Of a stretch of 58,854 nt of DNA, positions 15,759-25,155 are shown one piece after another. The stretch comes from a virus. The notes below the pieces were generated by a model. That model saw only the letters and a list, made by a program, of their open reading frames with translations. It was not told where the DNA came from and did no database searches. Numbering within the stretch: the first letter of the stretch is position 1; the number at the start of each line of letters is the position of its first letter. The DNA lies in IMG/VR virus record IMGVR_UViG_3300042991_000497, positions 1-58,854 of that record. One strand, given 5' to 3'. The position numbers and the translations under genes were made by a program.

Positions 15759-17588
15759 GAACGGTGATGGGCGCCCCAACATTTCCCAGATGTAGGACGA
15801 AAGTGTGATGGGGTTCACGCCGTCAAGGCGGGCGCCCGCGGCGCAAAAACCACGAGTGGTGCTAGCGCACATCTGCTGCTTGATGCGCGCCTCGTTCGGC
15901 CAAGGCCACAGCTCAACGCTGGTGACCGTGTTGTAGCCTGGTTGGCCGAATCGTGACCCGTCAGCGCCGATGCGCTTGGTGATGTCCAGATTGAACCCGG
16001 CCGCTGCAAGCGCTGATCCGGCTTCAATGCGCGTCGGGTATAGCAGGCCAGAGGTCATCGGATTGCCAGAGAAGATATCCGTTGGCGTGGTCTGGTTGAA
16101 CGCCCCGCCCGACCAAGTGCCATCCACCGCTACGCGGTTCGCCACATAGGATGAGTTGATGCCGCGGGTTCCAGTGCCGGTCACGATCGCGTTGGACAGC
16201 GTGCCTGTGCGACCTGACGCGACCATTTCCGGCGCGACACGAATCCCGTCACCGGCTTTGACGTTGACCAGCACATTGTTGAGCACGTTCCCAGTGCCCT
16301 CACGCGCCAGATTGAATCCGCCACCCGCAGCGCCGACGGCCGCAATGTCGCGGACGCGCACAGTGGGCGCAAGCGTCTGGCCTACGTCGAGCTCAAAGTA
16401 GTACCCGGTGTCAGGCGCGTTCACCGAGATGGTGCCAAGCCACTCATTGCGGCCTGTGCGATCGGTGTCGCCTGCGAACCGCTCGTGCTGAGCATTGGCG
16501 AAGTCACCATATGGCCCGGCGCCTCCCAACAAAAGACGGTCGAGCACGACAACGTTTTGCAGGCTCACATCGTGGGAGTTGTAGACCGTGATGCCGACGT
16601 TCGGATTCCCGCTGCCCAAGCAAGCGCTGGCTGAGCACCCGTCACCGCGCACGACCACGCGGCGCCAGACATTGCGGTCTGCGCGGTAATTAGAGACGAT
16701 GATGCGCTGTTCGGCCGCCCAAACCCAAACATCTTCGATCAGGTTGTCGGTATTTCCATACTCGTGGTCGTTGGTGCCGATGCCGAGGCCGCCATGGAAC
16801 CCCGAGTCCTTTATCGTGACGAAGCTGGAGTTGTAGAGGGAGCCGCCGCCCTCGAACGTGATGCCTTTCACGGTGATGTAGCTGTCCTTGCGGGTGGAGC
16901 GGCCGATGAACAGCCCAGGCACAACAACATTCCCCGGGTTCTGCGCCCGAACTACCGTGGGCGTGCCAGCTGCGCCGCTTGGGATCTGCGCGCTGCCGGC
17001 GGGGCCCGTCCAACTGATCGCGGAGCTGTAAGTGCCGTCCTGTAGCACCAGCTCACCGCCAGACGGCAGCCGCGCGAAAGCATAGGCAAATGTCCTGCAA
17101 GGGGATGTCTTGCAATCGCCGCTGTCAGTGCCGGAAGGTGACATTAGCAGCGCGCCAGTGGGCGGCTGAGTTGGTTGGCATGCCGTGGCCGGCGCCGAGG
17201 TGGGCGACAACGTGGTTACCACAGTGCAGGCAGGGGGCGCGCTGACCGTTACTGTGGTGGTTTGCGGCCACGGAGGTTCCTTGCCGGCCTCGCACGCAAC
17301 CATAACCGTGCTTGTGCTCGGCTGCACGGTGCACGGTGGGTCTTCCGAGTACATCACCCGGAATGGTCGGATGTCGCTGCACGAATAGTTTGCACTCTTG
17401 TGCGCTACTTCAGCATGGGTGCGTGCTGCCGCGACACAAGCATCACGTGAAGAGTAGATCGGGTCGAGAGCTGTGGTGCCTCTCTTCAACGCCCAAGACT
17501 CGGCAGTCGGCATTGGTGTTGTAGTTGTAGCGGCGAGCGTGGCCGCCACACATGCGGACGTGAACATTCCGATCAAGATGTGCTTCAT
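15756..17588 (-). CDS. secreted right-handed beta-helix protein (tail-spike/depolymerase-like)
   Basis: A 610-residue protein. Residues 1-21 look like a Sec signal peptide (MKHILIG, then a hydrophobic core and Ala-rich cleavage site). A Thr/Pro-rich, Cys-containing linker runs to about residue 145. Then comes a parallel beta-helix of the pectate-lyase superfamily, opening SPSGTDSGDCKTSPCRTFAYAF and followed by SYITVKGITFEGG-type rungs. Paired cysteines suggest disulfides. A signal peptide is odd for a tail spike and would put the protein in the periplasm or outside the cell. It may be a secreted polysaccharide-active enzyme, or a spike with a signal-like N-terminus. Confidence 0.65.
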   Translation of the reverse strand: MKHILIGMFTSACVAATLAATTTTPMPTAESWALKRGTTALDPIYSSRDACVAAARTHAEVAHKSANYSCSDIRPFRVMYSEDPPCTVQPSTSTVMVACEAGKEPPWPQTTTVTVSAPPACTVVTTLSPTSAPATACQPTQPPTGALLMSPSGTDSGDCKTSPCRTFAYAFARLPSGGELVLQDGTYSSAISWTGPAGSAQIPSGAAGTPTVVRAQNPGNVVVPGLFIGRSTRKDSYITVKGITFEGGGSLYNSSFVTIKDSGFHGGLGIGTNDHEYGNTDNLIEDVWVWAAEQRIIVSNYRADRNVWRRVVVRGDGCSASACLGSGNPNVGITVYNSHDVSLQNVVVLDRLLLGGAGPYGDFANAQHERFAGDTDRTGRNEWLGTISVNAPDTGYYFELDVGQTLAPTVRVRDIAAVGAAGGGFNLAREGTGNVLNNVLVNVKAGDGIRVAPEMVASGRTGTLSNAIVTGTGTRGINSSYVANRVAVDGTWSGGAFNQTTPTDIFSGNPMTSGLLYPTRIEAGSALAAAGFNLDITKRIGADGSRFGQPGYNTVTSVELWPWPNEARIKQQMCASTTRGFCAAGARLDGVNPITLSSYIWEMLGRPSPF

Positions 17589-17830
17589 GGTTGGGGCCCC
17601 AAAGTTTCAGTGATGAGTTGTACCTTCTCTGCGTCTGTGTAAACAGGCGCGAAGGCTACCGCCAACGCGATAGCCACCAGGTTTCTGTACGATTCCAGCT
17701 GCGCGTTCACGCCGTCCATTTCAGTTTGCATTTCAGCGGAGTCCGCCGGTTCCAACCCTGAAAGGATGGTCGACAGCTGAGTTTGCAGACCTGAGAGGAG
17801 GGAAAGTTGAGTGGTAGTCGCCACGGTCAA
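17585..17830 (-). CDS. small hypothetical late protein
   Basis: An 81-residue protein, Ser/Thr/Leu-rich, with a coiled-coil-like first half and a mildly hydrophobic NLVAIALAVAFAPVYTD stretch. The start is TTG (overlapping the upstream stop) or GTG at 17824. The stop overlaps the start of the beta-helix gene. It may be a small partner or chaperone of that protein, by position only. Confidence 0.55.
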   Translation of the reverse strand: MTVATTTQLSLLSGLQTQLSTILSGLEPADSAEMQTEMDGVNAQLESYRNLVAIALAVAFAPVYTDAEKVQLITETLGPQP

Positions 17831-18063
17831 GGTCCTACCGCATTGAGGGCGTCTAGCGTGCCCTGGGCCGCTAGGCGTGCGCTCTCGATCTTGGCGACGA
17901 AGGCCGCATTCTGCGCGGCCAGTAGTTGGATCTGCGCCAACGCCGCGTCAAGCGGTGCTTGTAGGGGGTTCGGGTCTGGTGTCGGTTCGATCTCACTCAA
18001 CAATTGCTGCTGGGTGGCGCTATTGGCGCGCAGAGTGTCGAGAATTTCTTGTGTCAACTGCAT
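17827..18063 (-). CDS. small coiled-coil hypothetical protein
   Basis: A 78-residue protein with Leu/Gln heptad-like sequence at both ends and a Pro-rich break (EPTPDPNPLQAP) in the middle. No family recognised. It is coupled to the next small gene by a 4-bp overlap. Confidence 0.6.
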   Translation of the reverse strand: MQLTQEILDTLRANSATQQQLLSEIEPTPDPNPLQAPLDAALAQIQLLAAQNAAFVAKIESARLAAQGTLDALNAVGP

Positions 18064-18090
18064 TTCAAACTCCTGGTGGGTGGGTGGGTG

Positions 18091-18336
18091 TTACCGAGTA
18101 TCCTCGGCATCAACGGTCATGAAATCGGAAGCCCGTTTAAGCTGGCGCTTCAGAAAACCGAATCTCTCCAACAAGGGGCGGACGGCGCGCCTCCAAAGGA
18201 AATGCCCGATCAGAAGCAACGTGTAGACCGCGGCTCCTGCACTAGCTGCCTCGGCCCATGAGCTGATGCCAACGGCGGCCCAAGCAGTCCCCAAGCCAAT
18301 CGAACTCTCAACGGTGTCACGTTGTTGCGGCGTCAT
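18091..18336 (-). CDS. small membrane protein, class II holin-like candidate
   Basis: An 81-residue protein with two hydrophobic segments at about residues 13-30 and 33-48, followed by a basic soluble tail (WRRAVRPLLERFGFLKRQLKR). This layout is usual for small phage holins. The window thus holds two holin-like genes, this one and the one at 14660-15184; one could be an antiholin. ATG 18336 overlaps the stop of the large internal protein gene. Confidence 0.55.
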   Translation of the reverse strand: MTPQQRDTVESSIGLGTAWAAVGISSWAEAASAGAAVYTLLLIGHFLWRRAVRPLLERFGFLKRQLKRASDFMTVDAEDTR

Positions 18337-21300
18337 CCTTCAGGCTCCTGTTGTCGTTTTCTCTCGCGCATGCGTTGGGCCAAGCTCGACGCAATCGCCG
18401 CCTGGCTCTCGGCCGTTTTCAATGTTGTGGGGGAACGGTCCACGCCCTTGTTGACCGCCACGTCAAGGAGGTCGTTCAGCGCTTTGAGAACGGCCGCGTC
18501 CGAACGCAAACCGACGGTACTCTTCACGTGCTCGATCATCTCTTTCAGCCAGCGCACCGCCTCTGCGCGCCAGGAATTGCGCCCGGTGAAGCGCTCATTG
18601 AGGATGCGCGAGGCGTTCACCGCCCAGAACTCGGAGGGGTTCGTCAAATGGTAGTGCTTGTCGCGATCCAGAACCCCGTCTTTGAACGCCTTCTTCATCG
18701 CCTCAAACGCTTCCTTTCCGCCACCTGCGATGCCGTCCTCAATGCTCTTCAACGCCGCGCGCACCTCGGGGGTAGCGGACTTCATCTCCGCTTCGAGCGC
18801 CCGCCGCCATTCGCGGCGGATGCCCCGTTGCACTTCGGGCGGCATCATCCTCTCACTGTGGTGGAGGATCTCGTGCGCCGCCCGGTCAGGGGTGCTTTCG
18901 CGGTTCTTGAAAATCTCGACGACACGTTCTGAGGTCTTATAGACCGCACGGGCAATGTCGCCCCCCGTGTTGCCGCTCACGGAGGTGCGCAACCCCCGCG
19001 CCAGGTTGGGGTTCTTGTCGAGGGCCCACAACGCGAGTGAGCCTTCGTCTTTGCTGAGCGAACCGTCCGCGATGCCTTTTTCGAGTGCCTTGCGCGTTTG
19101 CCGGCGGCCCCGCTCGACCTCGACGGGGGCGGGCGCCGGCTCAGCGCGGCGCTGGGCGCGCTGCTGGTGCTCGAAGAACGCTTCTTCGCTCCTCGGCGAA
19201 CCCAGATCGGCTAGGGTTTCGCCTTCCCCACCGGCGGCTTTGCCTTTCGCTTCACGCTGTACGCTATCGCCAGCGCCTGCTTCTGCGGCTTGCCCGCCTT
19301 CATCTCCTTCGCCACGTTTTTGCTGAAGGCCTTCTTGCTTGCTGACTTCACCAGGGGCATTTTCCAACTCCTTCGTTTTTCCGACTGGTATCTTTTTCGG
19401 CGCGGCCGGCTTGATCTCGGGTTGCCCTTCGGCCGTCTCGCCCACCGGAATAGCTTCGGCTTTCTCGATGGCCTTGGCCTTCTCGAAGAGGGCGGCCTTG
19501 ATCTCGGGGTCAGCGGTAAGTGCGGCCACCCGGCGCAGCTCGGCCGCGTCGTCTCGGCGTTGCTGGGCGTCGGCCTCTTCTTTCAGCTCCTTCTTGATCC
19601 TCACAGCGCGCTCTTCCAGGGCCTTCTTGGCGACGGGCGAATCTGTGGCCACCATGAGGCGCTCGACTTCGGTCAACCTGGGGCTGGTCTTCGGGGCTTC
19701 AGCTGGCTGGATCACTTCCGGCTTGATTTCGGTGGCTTCCCCCTTGGGCACTGGCGCGGCGCGCTCAGCGGCGGCTGCTTCGCCCGCACGCGCCGCGCGC
19801 TGCGACTGCATGGCTACCTGGGCGCCGGGCGCCAACGTAGCGGCGCCCATGGCCGGAGTGCCGGCAATCTCAGCCGGGGCGCCCGCAACCATCGTGTCCG
19901 GTAGATCAGGGCGGCCGGGCACGGCTGGGATATCGCTGCCTGGGTTGCGTCGCACCTGCGGGCCCGCCCGGGTCGGGTTGGGCTCGTCGACAGCGCGCAC
20001 CAGGCCCTCAGTCGGCACCACCTCCAGGGCCCCCGCTGGCGGTGCGGCGCCGGGTGTGGTCTCCCGCTCAGGCGTCAGATCACCCAAGGGGCCAGGCTGT
20101 GCCGGCCGCTCTGGAGCAATCGGGGCGCCAGCTTCGGCAAGCGTGAGTTCCGGGCGGGGTTGGGCTGCTTCTTCGGAAGCGCCAGCGCGTTTGTTCGCGC
20201 GGTCAACCATCCATTTCGCAACGCGCGGGCCCATCAGGTTGTAAGCCGCAGCGAACGGGTACAGCGAGACAGCTTTGGCGGCTGTGGCCGCATCTGTAGC
20301 CATCTTGTAGACAAGGTTGCGCTCGGCAGTGCCTGACGACGCCTGTTCTTTCAGGAACTCCTGGCCGATTTTCGCGTAGTCACCCATGTCGCCGCCACGT
20401 CCGCGCGCCATGCGGCGCTTGCCTGCACCTGTGGCAGTGGCGCGGCCCATCAATGCGGCCGGACTAATGTCGCCGGTGGTTGTTTTGGCCACCAGCGGTT
20501 CAAGTGCGATACCGATTGCGTAGCGTTTGCGGGCTTCCGCCAGTACCAGCATATCGCCTTCTGGTGCGTGCTCGGATAGGGCATCGTCGAGTTTCTTGAT
20601 GTACGACGCCAATGTGCGGCGCAGGTCGCCGTTGGCGGTGGTGCGCATCTGGCTGTTGGCTTCGGAGCGCAGCTTGCGCAGCTCTACCCCCGGGACCGCG
20701 CCGCCGTTCTCGTCGGCGATCTTGACCAGGTCGTCGGCGTACGTTTGAATCACGTTCTTCACGTCCGGTGTCTCGCGACGCGCTACGTCGGTCAGATTCC
20801 CGAACGCCTCGCGCGGCACATCAGTGCGTTCCGAGATCGCGCCGATCTCTTCGCCCGCCTTGGCCATGGCCCTGTCGTAGACTTCAGGAGTCAGCTTCTC
20901 GGCCTTACCCTCCGGGTCGATCATCCGGGCGACCGCAGCGTTGAACGCCTTCGTGCGCTGCTCTTTTCTGCCGCCTGAGAACGGCACTTGTTCAGCGGCT
21001 TCGCCGGCCATCTTCGCGAGTTTGCTGCTCGTGAGCATGTCGGGGCGCAGAGGAATACCCTCGTCGATGGCCTTGGTCGCCAACCCCAACTTGCCGGGGG
21101 CTATCGTCGGTGTAACAGCAGCTGCAGCATTGTCCGTGGCCGCGCGACGTACGTCGCCGACTGCCCGCGCGGCGTGGCCAGCACCACCGAGGACTGCACG
21201 TGGGTTGATAGCCACTGCACCCGTGGGCCCCAGCGCGCTCATTGCGTTGTTGATCTCGCGCATCACCGGCCCCGCGGCGATATCTCTGCCTTCTTCGGTG

Positions 21301-21728
21301 CGCGGGGCGTATGTGAACTCGGCTTGACCCCGCTCAAAAGCAGGCTCCACATCTGCCGCAAACTCACCGGCTAATTGGTCCTGACCAAATGTCTTGGCCA
21401 GTCCCGCCTTCATGAACTGACTTCCGCCCCCCAGCATACCTGCCACATAGCCCACCGGGCTGGTGATGGAGCTGATCGCCACTTCTGCGACGCCTAGCGC
21501 CTTGCGGATGGCCCCCATGACGCCGCCCTCACTCTCCTGGACCTCTTGCTCCTTGGCGGCCTGCTGCTCGGCCCACGCACGGTGCTCCGCTGGGCCGATG
21601 GCGGTTTTGGTAGGTACGCGCATGAGTTCCGCCACGCGGCCTGTTGGGGGCGGCCCGACAGGCGCGGTGGAAACAACGTCCCACTCAGAGACGGGTGCTT
21701 CGCTGACCACATCCCATTCGTTTGCCAT
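18333..21728 (-). CDS. large internal/ejection virion protein with HExxH motif
   Basis: A protein of 1131 residues from ATG 21728 (GTG 21731 is an alternative). The start repeats EWDVVS(E/T)APV twice. A hydrophobic patch lies near residues 80-105, a helical region spans 210-480, and a long low-complexity Ala/Glu/Pro/Lys segment spans about 520-850. The C-terminal domain contains RAAHEILHHSERMMP, a zinc-metallopeptidase-like HExxH, then more helices. Size and position between tail and lysis genes fit a podoviral ejection protein. The HExxH end may be a peptidase or a cargo domain; catalytic function is unproven. Confidence 0.7.
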   Translation of the reverse strand: MANEWDVVSEAPVSEWDVVSTAPVGPPPTGRVAELMRVPTKTAIGPAEHRAWAEQQAAKEQEVQESEGGVMGAIRKALGVAEVAISSITSPVGYVAGMLGGGSQFMKAGLAKTFGQDQLAGEFAADVEPAFERGQAEFTYAPRTEEGRDIAAGPVMREINNAMSALGPTGAVAINPRAVLGGAGHAARAVGDVRRAATDNAAAAVTPTIAPGKLGLATKAIDEGIPLRPDMLTSSKLAKMAGEAAEQVPFSGGRKEQRTKAFNAAVARMIDPEGKAEKLTPEVYDRAMAKAGEEIGAISERTDVPREAFGNLTDVARRETPDVKNVIQTYADDLVKIADENGGAVPGVELRKLRSEANSQMRTTANGDLRRTLASYIKKLDDALSEHAPEGDMLVLAEARKRYAIGIALEPLVAKTTTGDISPAALMGRATATGAGKRRMARGRGGDMGDYAKIGQEFLKEQASSGTAERNLVYKMATDAATAAKAVSLYPFAAAYNLMGPRVAKWMVDRANKRAGASEEAAQPRPELTLAEAGAPIAPERPAQPGPLGDLTPERETTPGAAPPAGALEVVPTEGLVRAVDEPNPTRAGPQVRRNPGSDIPAVPGRPDLPDTMVAGAPAEIAGTPAMGAATLAPGAQVAMQSQRAARAGEAAAAERAAPVPKGEATEIKPEVIQPAEAPKTSPRLTEVERLMVATDSPVAKKALEERAVRIKKELKEEADAQQRRDDAAELRRVAALTADPEIKAALFEKAKAIEKAEAIPVGETAEGQPEIKPAAPKKIPVGKTKELENAPGEVSKQEGLQQKRGEGDEGGQAAEAGAGDSVQREAKGKAAGGEGETLADLGSPRSEEAFFEHQQRAQRRAEPAPAPVEVERGRRQTRKALEKGIADGSLSKDEGSLALWALDKNPNLARGLRTSVSGNTGGDIARAVYKTSERVVEIFKNRESTPDRAAHEILHHSERMMPPEVQRGIRREWRRALEAEMKSATPEVRAALKSIEDGIAGGGKEAFEAMKKAFKDGVLDRDKHYHLTNPSEFWAVNASRILNERFTGRNSWRAEAVRWLKEMIEHVKSTVGLRSDAAVLKALNDLLDVAVNKGVDRSPTTLKTAESQAAIASSLAQRMRERKRQQEPEG

Positions 21729-23761
21729 CACTTCACCTCGACGGGTTGGCCGTTCTGCAACGTCCAGCGCGTGCCGTTGCGGAAGGTGGTCACTTGCCCC
21801 TCCTTCAGCGCGCCAGCGGGCGGCGTTCTACCCGGTGCCTGCACCTGGCCCGGCGCCGACGTGAGAGGAGTACCTGGCGCGCGCGCGCCGCCAAGCCCGC
21901 GTAGCTGGGTTGCGATGCGGTCCTCTGCCTCGCGCGCGGCGGTGCGGGCGTTACCCATCTCTGTACGCATCAGTGCCATGACCGCGCGGGCTTGTTTCGG
22001 TGTCATGTCGCCGTTAATGAGCTTCTTGGCGTCTTCCAGCGCACCAGCGTGCAGTTGCGCCACTGACAGCGCACCACCACCGATCAGGCGCTCGTACTCG
22101 ACGCCGACCTGTTTGGCCGCCAAGTCGAGACGCTGAATGGCGCCATCTGACGTGAACTCTCGGCGCAGGTAGTTGATCGGTTTGTTGAGAGCCAGCGGGC
22201 CGCTTCCGGCGGACTTCAACTCCGCATCAAGCGTGCCCATGTCTTTCTCAACCTTGCTGGCGAACAGCTCCACGGCGGCGCTACGCTTGGTCAACTCCTT
22301 CAGGGTGGCCCCCAAGGCGGCTTGTTGCGCGCGGGTGGTGCCCATGTCCTGTGGCGTGAGCCCCATTTCGGTGGCCAACGCGGGGACACGACGTTTCACT
22401 TTTTCGATCAGCTCCGCGCCCGACTTGCTGCGCCCAAGGCCGATCTGCCATTCACGGTCCCCTGCGATGACGGCGCGCGCCCAAAAGTCCACCGCGGCGT
22501 TTCCGGCGCCGTCAGGTGCGACAGCACCACCCAGGGCTCCCGACACGCCCGTACTCCCGCCTGCGGCCTTTCCCGCCACCTTCTGAGGGATGAGCCCTGT
22601 GGTCTTGCCCCCGGCGCCTAGCGTAACGTCGCGCTTGAGCCTCGTTTTCTCGTCTTCCGATACGTTCAGCTTGTCGATCTCGGCAGTCTTCTGACCCAAC
22701 GCGCCCAGACCCGCAAGGACGCCCATGCTCTGAAGTTGTTTCGCAGCGTCTTCGAGCGAGAGGTTGTTCTTCTTGGCGTGACGTTCGATCAGCTCAAGCC
22801 TCTCAGCTGGCGCACCCTTGGCCTTCGGGCGGCCGATCACGGTCAGGCTGTCGAGATGCGCCTTCAACTTTGGCCCGACTTCCTTCTCGCCGGCATCGAG
22901 CTTGGCCGCCACGTCGGGGCGTTGGATGGCCGCGGCCAGGGTGCCTAGATTGCCCATCCAATCCATCGAGTTCTCCACGTCGATGATCGCCACGTGGGCG
23001 CCGCCTTCGGCTGAGCCGTCCTCGGTCATCGGGGCATCGTAATAGATGTCCCTGCCGCCAGCGGCGGGGTGTGCCACATACACACGCAAGCGAAGCATGA
23101 ACTTGCCGGGCAGCGGAGCCCTCTCGTTGTCAACGGCAGGGTCCATGCCGATGATCTCTTTGCGGGTGATGATCCCTCCGTACGGACTCTCGGTGCCAAC
23201 GCCACGGCGCAACTCCGGTGCAAAAAGGCCGTTGGCTCCTTGTACGAGCAAGCCTATGTTGTTCGTTTGGAGCCCCGCTTGCACGTCGGCGATGTACTTG
23301 GGCACTTTACGCAGTTCTTTGAGGGGGCGCCCAGTGGCCGCAATCGTGTTGGTGTACAGCTCGGCGGGCGACGACTGGAGTGGGTCAAGTTGGCCTGTTG
23401 CGGCGCGTGAGAAGTAGTCGAGCGCGCGCTGGCGCAAACCAGTGAGCTGCTCGCCAAGTTCGCCGTACTCTTCGGAGAGCACAGGATCGACGGATTCACC
23501 TGCGGTCTGGGCGGCCGTGCTGAGCGCCTCCAGCTCGCCGCGGCGGCCGACGATCATCTTCTGCTGGCGCTCCAGCAAGTCGATGTTCTCCATGACCCCC
23601 TTGCGGCGCTCGGCGCGGTCTTCCCGCGCACCGCGCGCGCTGGCTTCTTCGATGGCGCGTGTCTCCGCGCGCTTGCGCATCGCGGCTTCATCGGCCCGAA
23701 GGCCCCTGCCGAACCCGGATTCGAGACCTTGCGCGATGGCGCTTCCGACGTCGGTGGCCAT
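21728..23761 (-). CDS. large virion/ejection protein, coiled-coil rich
   Basis: A 677-residue protein from the ATG at 23761, which shares one base with the upstream stop. The N-terminal third is strongly helical and charged (RAETRAIEEASARGAREDRAERR). The middle is mixed, with GRDIYYDAPM and GNLGTLAAAIQRPDVAAKL, and the C-terminus is helical and ends in a Gly/Pro-rich tail. No enzyme motif seen. Together with the 1131-residue neighbour it forms a typical podoviral pair of internal proteins ejected into the cell with the DNA. Confidence 0.65.
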   Translation of the reverse strand: MATDVGSAIAQGLESGFGRGLRADEAAMRKRAETRAIEEASARGAREDRAERRKGVMENIDLLERQQKMIVGRRGELEALSTAAQTAGESVDPVLSEEYGELGEQLTGLRQRALDYFSRAATGQLDPLQSSPAELYTNTIAATGRPLKELRKVPKYIADVQAGLQTNNIGLLVQGANGLFAPELRRGVGTESPYGGIITRKEIIGMDPAVDNERAPLPGKFMLRLRVYVAHPAAGGRDIYYDAPMTEDGSAEGGAHVAIIDVENSMDWMGNLGTLAAAIQRPDVAAKLDAGEKEVGPKLKAHLDSLTVIGRPKAKGAPAERLELIERHAKKNNLSLEDAAKQLQSMGVLAGLGALGQKTAEIDKLNVSEDEKTRLKRDVTLGAGGKTTGLIPQKVAGKAAGGSTGVSGALGGAVAPDGAGNAAVDFWARAVIAGDREWQIGLGRSKSGAELIEKVKRRVPALATEMGLTPQDMGTTRAQQAALGATLKELTKRSAAVELFASKVEKDMGTLDAELKSAGSGPLALNKPINYLRREFTSDGAIQRLDLAAKQVGVEYERLIGGGALSVAQLHAGALEDAKKLINGDMTPKQARAVMALMRTEMGNARTAAREAEDRIATQLRGLGGARAPGTPLTSAPGQVQAPGRTPPAGALKEGQVTTFRNGTRWTLQNGQPVEVK

Positions 23762-24042
23762 TAAAAAAGGCCCCCTGCTACCGCACCTACCGCGGCGCCG
23801 ACCAACGCGCCCCAAGGCCCGCCCGCTGACCCGTAGCTGGCCCCGATGGCCATGCCGGCTGTTGCGCCAACCGTGGCCCCAAGCTGCTTGTTGCCTGCCT
23901 TGCGCTGTTGTTCAAGCTGCTTGTTCATCTGCTCGCGCTTCTCGTCTTGCTCAGCCACGCGACTGAGTGCCTCGAACGCCTCGTTCTTTTGCGACATGCC
24001 AAGAGAAGCCAAGGAAGCACCTACACCGTATCCGCGCGCCAT
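23761..24042 (-). CDS. small virion protein with glycine-zipper C-terminus
   Basis: A 93-residue protein starting MARGYGVGASLASLGM. A charged helix (RVAEQDEKREQMNKQLEQQRK) is followed by a hydrophobic Gly/Ala repeat (GATVGATAGMAIGAS and GALVGAAVGAVAGGLF) that looks like a membrane-inserting glycine zipper. Such proteins in podoviral ejection clusters may help form the trans-envelope channel. The role is inference from position and composition. Confidence 0.6.
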   Translation of the reverse strand: MARGYGVGASLASLGMSQKNEAFEALSRVAEQDEKREQMNKQLEQQRKAGNKQLGATVGATAGMAIGASYGSAGGPWGALVGAAVGAVAGGLF

Positions 24043-24043
24043 G

Positions 24044-24478
24044 TCAGCCTCCCACCATCGCTTGCCCAGCGCGCACAACATCGGGCGCTGGGTTGCCAAG
24101 AATTTGTTGCTGCCGCGAGATCGTCGCATCGCGCGCCAGATTCTGGCCCTGCACGTCCGCGACGCTCCTCGACAGCGATGTAGCCCGACCGCTGGCCGCG
24201 CTTTCGTCCCCGCTCAGCGTGAGCCCAAGCCCCTGCAGCCGACGGCCGAGCATGCCTTCGCGCGCATCGTAGGCGGCGTTGACGTTCGCGCTGGCGCCGG
24301 CCATGGCGTTGCTGACCGTGTTCGGGTTGGTCGCGTAGTCGATGAGCTGGTTTTCGATTGGGACGAATGTCTTCACGTAGTCGGCCCACCGCTCCCGCGT
24401 GAGCGCTGCGAACGTGTCGCTGGCGTACGTTTTGGAGCTGCGATCAAACCCAACACTTTTCGCGATAGCGGCGCCCAT
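24044..24478 (-). CDS. virion-associated hypothetical protein
   Basis: A 144-residue protein from ATG 24478 (GTG 24481 possible). It is largely helical, rich in Ala, Arg and Ser, with the pattern SDTFAALTRERWADYVKTFVPIENQ, which recurs in its upstream neighbour (AAAQWADYKQRWLPVHENLAAQ). The two probably share ancestry. It lies inside the ejection-protein cluster. Confidence 0.65.
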   Translation of the reverse strand: MGAAIAKSVGFDRSSKTYASDTFAALTRERWADYVKTFVPIENQLIDYATNPNTVSNAMAGASANVNAAYDAREGMLGRRLQGLGLTLSGDESAASGRATSLSRSVADVQGQNLARDATISRQQQILGNPAPDVVRAGQAMVGG

Positions 24479-25155
24479 CACGGACCTCCGATCTTCGGCA
24501 GGATGTAGCCGCCGGACATGCCGGGATCACCCGTACTGCCGCCGACGTTGGTGGCGGTGAGGTAGCCGCCCGGAGGCCCACCGCTACTCGTGCCGAACCG
24601 ACCCATGCCTTGCTGCAGCCCGAGCCCCGCGACTTCCCCGACCATCTGCGCGTTGCCGGCTCGGTTCTGCAGCGCCATTTCGGCGTCGGCAGCGGCTTGT
24701 TGCGCACTCGTCTCGGCTTGCCGGGCGAGCGAGTTGCCAACTGCCTGGCGTTCCCCCCGGCCGGTTGCCGCGAGCGCGCCCAGCGCCTCGGTGTACGCGT
24801 CGTCGACCTGCTGACTGGCCATGGTGGCACCCAGGCCGGATGATTTGGCCTTGTCATCCGCCAGGCCAGTGATGGCCAGCTTCGAGCGCGAAGACCCCAG
24901 GTTGACGTTGTTCGCCATCGCTTTTTCGAGCGCGCCCTGGGCTTGGTCGAATTTGATCGCTGTGTCTGTTGACGCTCGCCCTAGAGCACGGCCTCGCACC
25001 GACGAGTCACTCTTGCCCATCTCCTGGATCTGCGCGGCGAGGTTCTCATGAACCGGCAGCCAACGCTGCTTGTAGTCGGCCCACTGGGCGGCGGCGTAGT
25101 CGGCCAACGCCCGCTGCTGCGAGGTCTCCTTGACTTCATTCTTTTTGCCGCTCAT
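24478..25155 (-). CDS. virion-associated protein related to its downstream neighbour
   Basis: A 225-residue protein from ATG 25155 (MSGKKNEVKETSQQ). A WADYKQRWLPVHENLAAQI segment near residue 27 matches the WADYVKTFVPIENQLID segment of the next gene, so the two are probably paralogous small internal proteins. The middle is Ala-rich helical, and the last 50 residues are Gly-rich and probably disordered. No function recognised. Confidence 0.65.
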   Translation of the reverse strand: MSGKKNEVKETSQQRALADYAAAQWADYKQRWLPVHENLAAQIQEMGKSDSSVRGRALGRASTDTAIKFDQAQGALEKAMANNVNLGSSRSKLAITGLADDKAKSSGLGATMASQQVDDAYTEALGALAATGRGERQAVGNSLARQAETSAQQAAADAEMALQNRAGNAQMVGEVAGLGLQQGMGRFGTSSGGPPGGYLTATNVGGSTGDPGMSGGYILPKIGGP

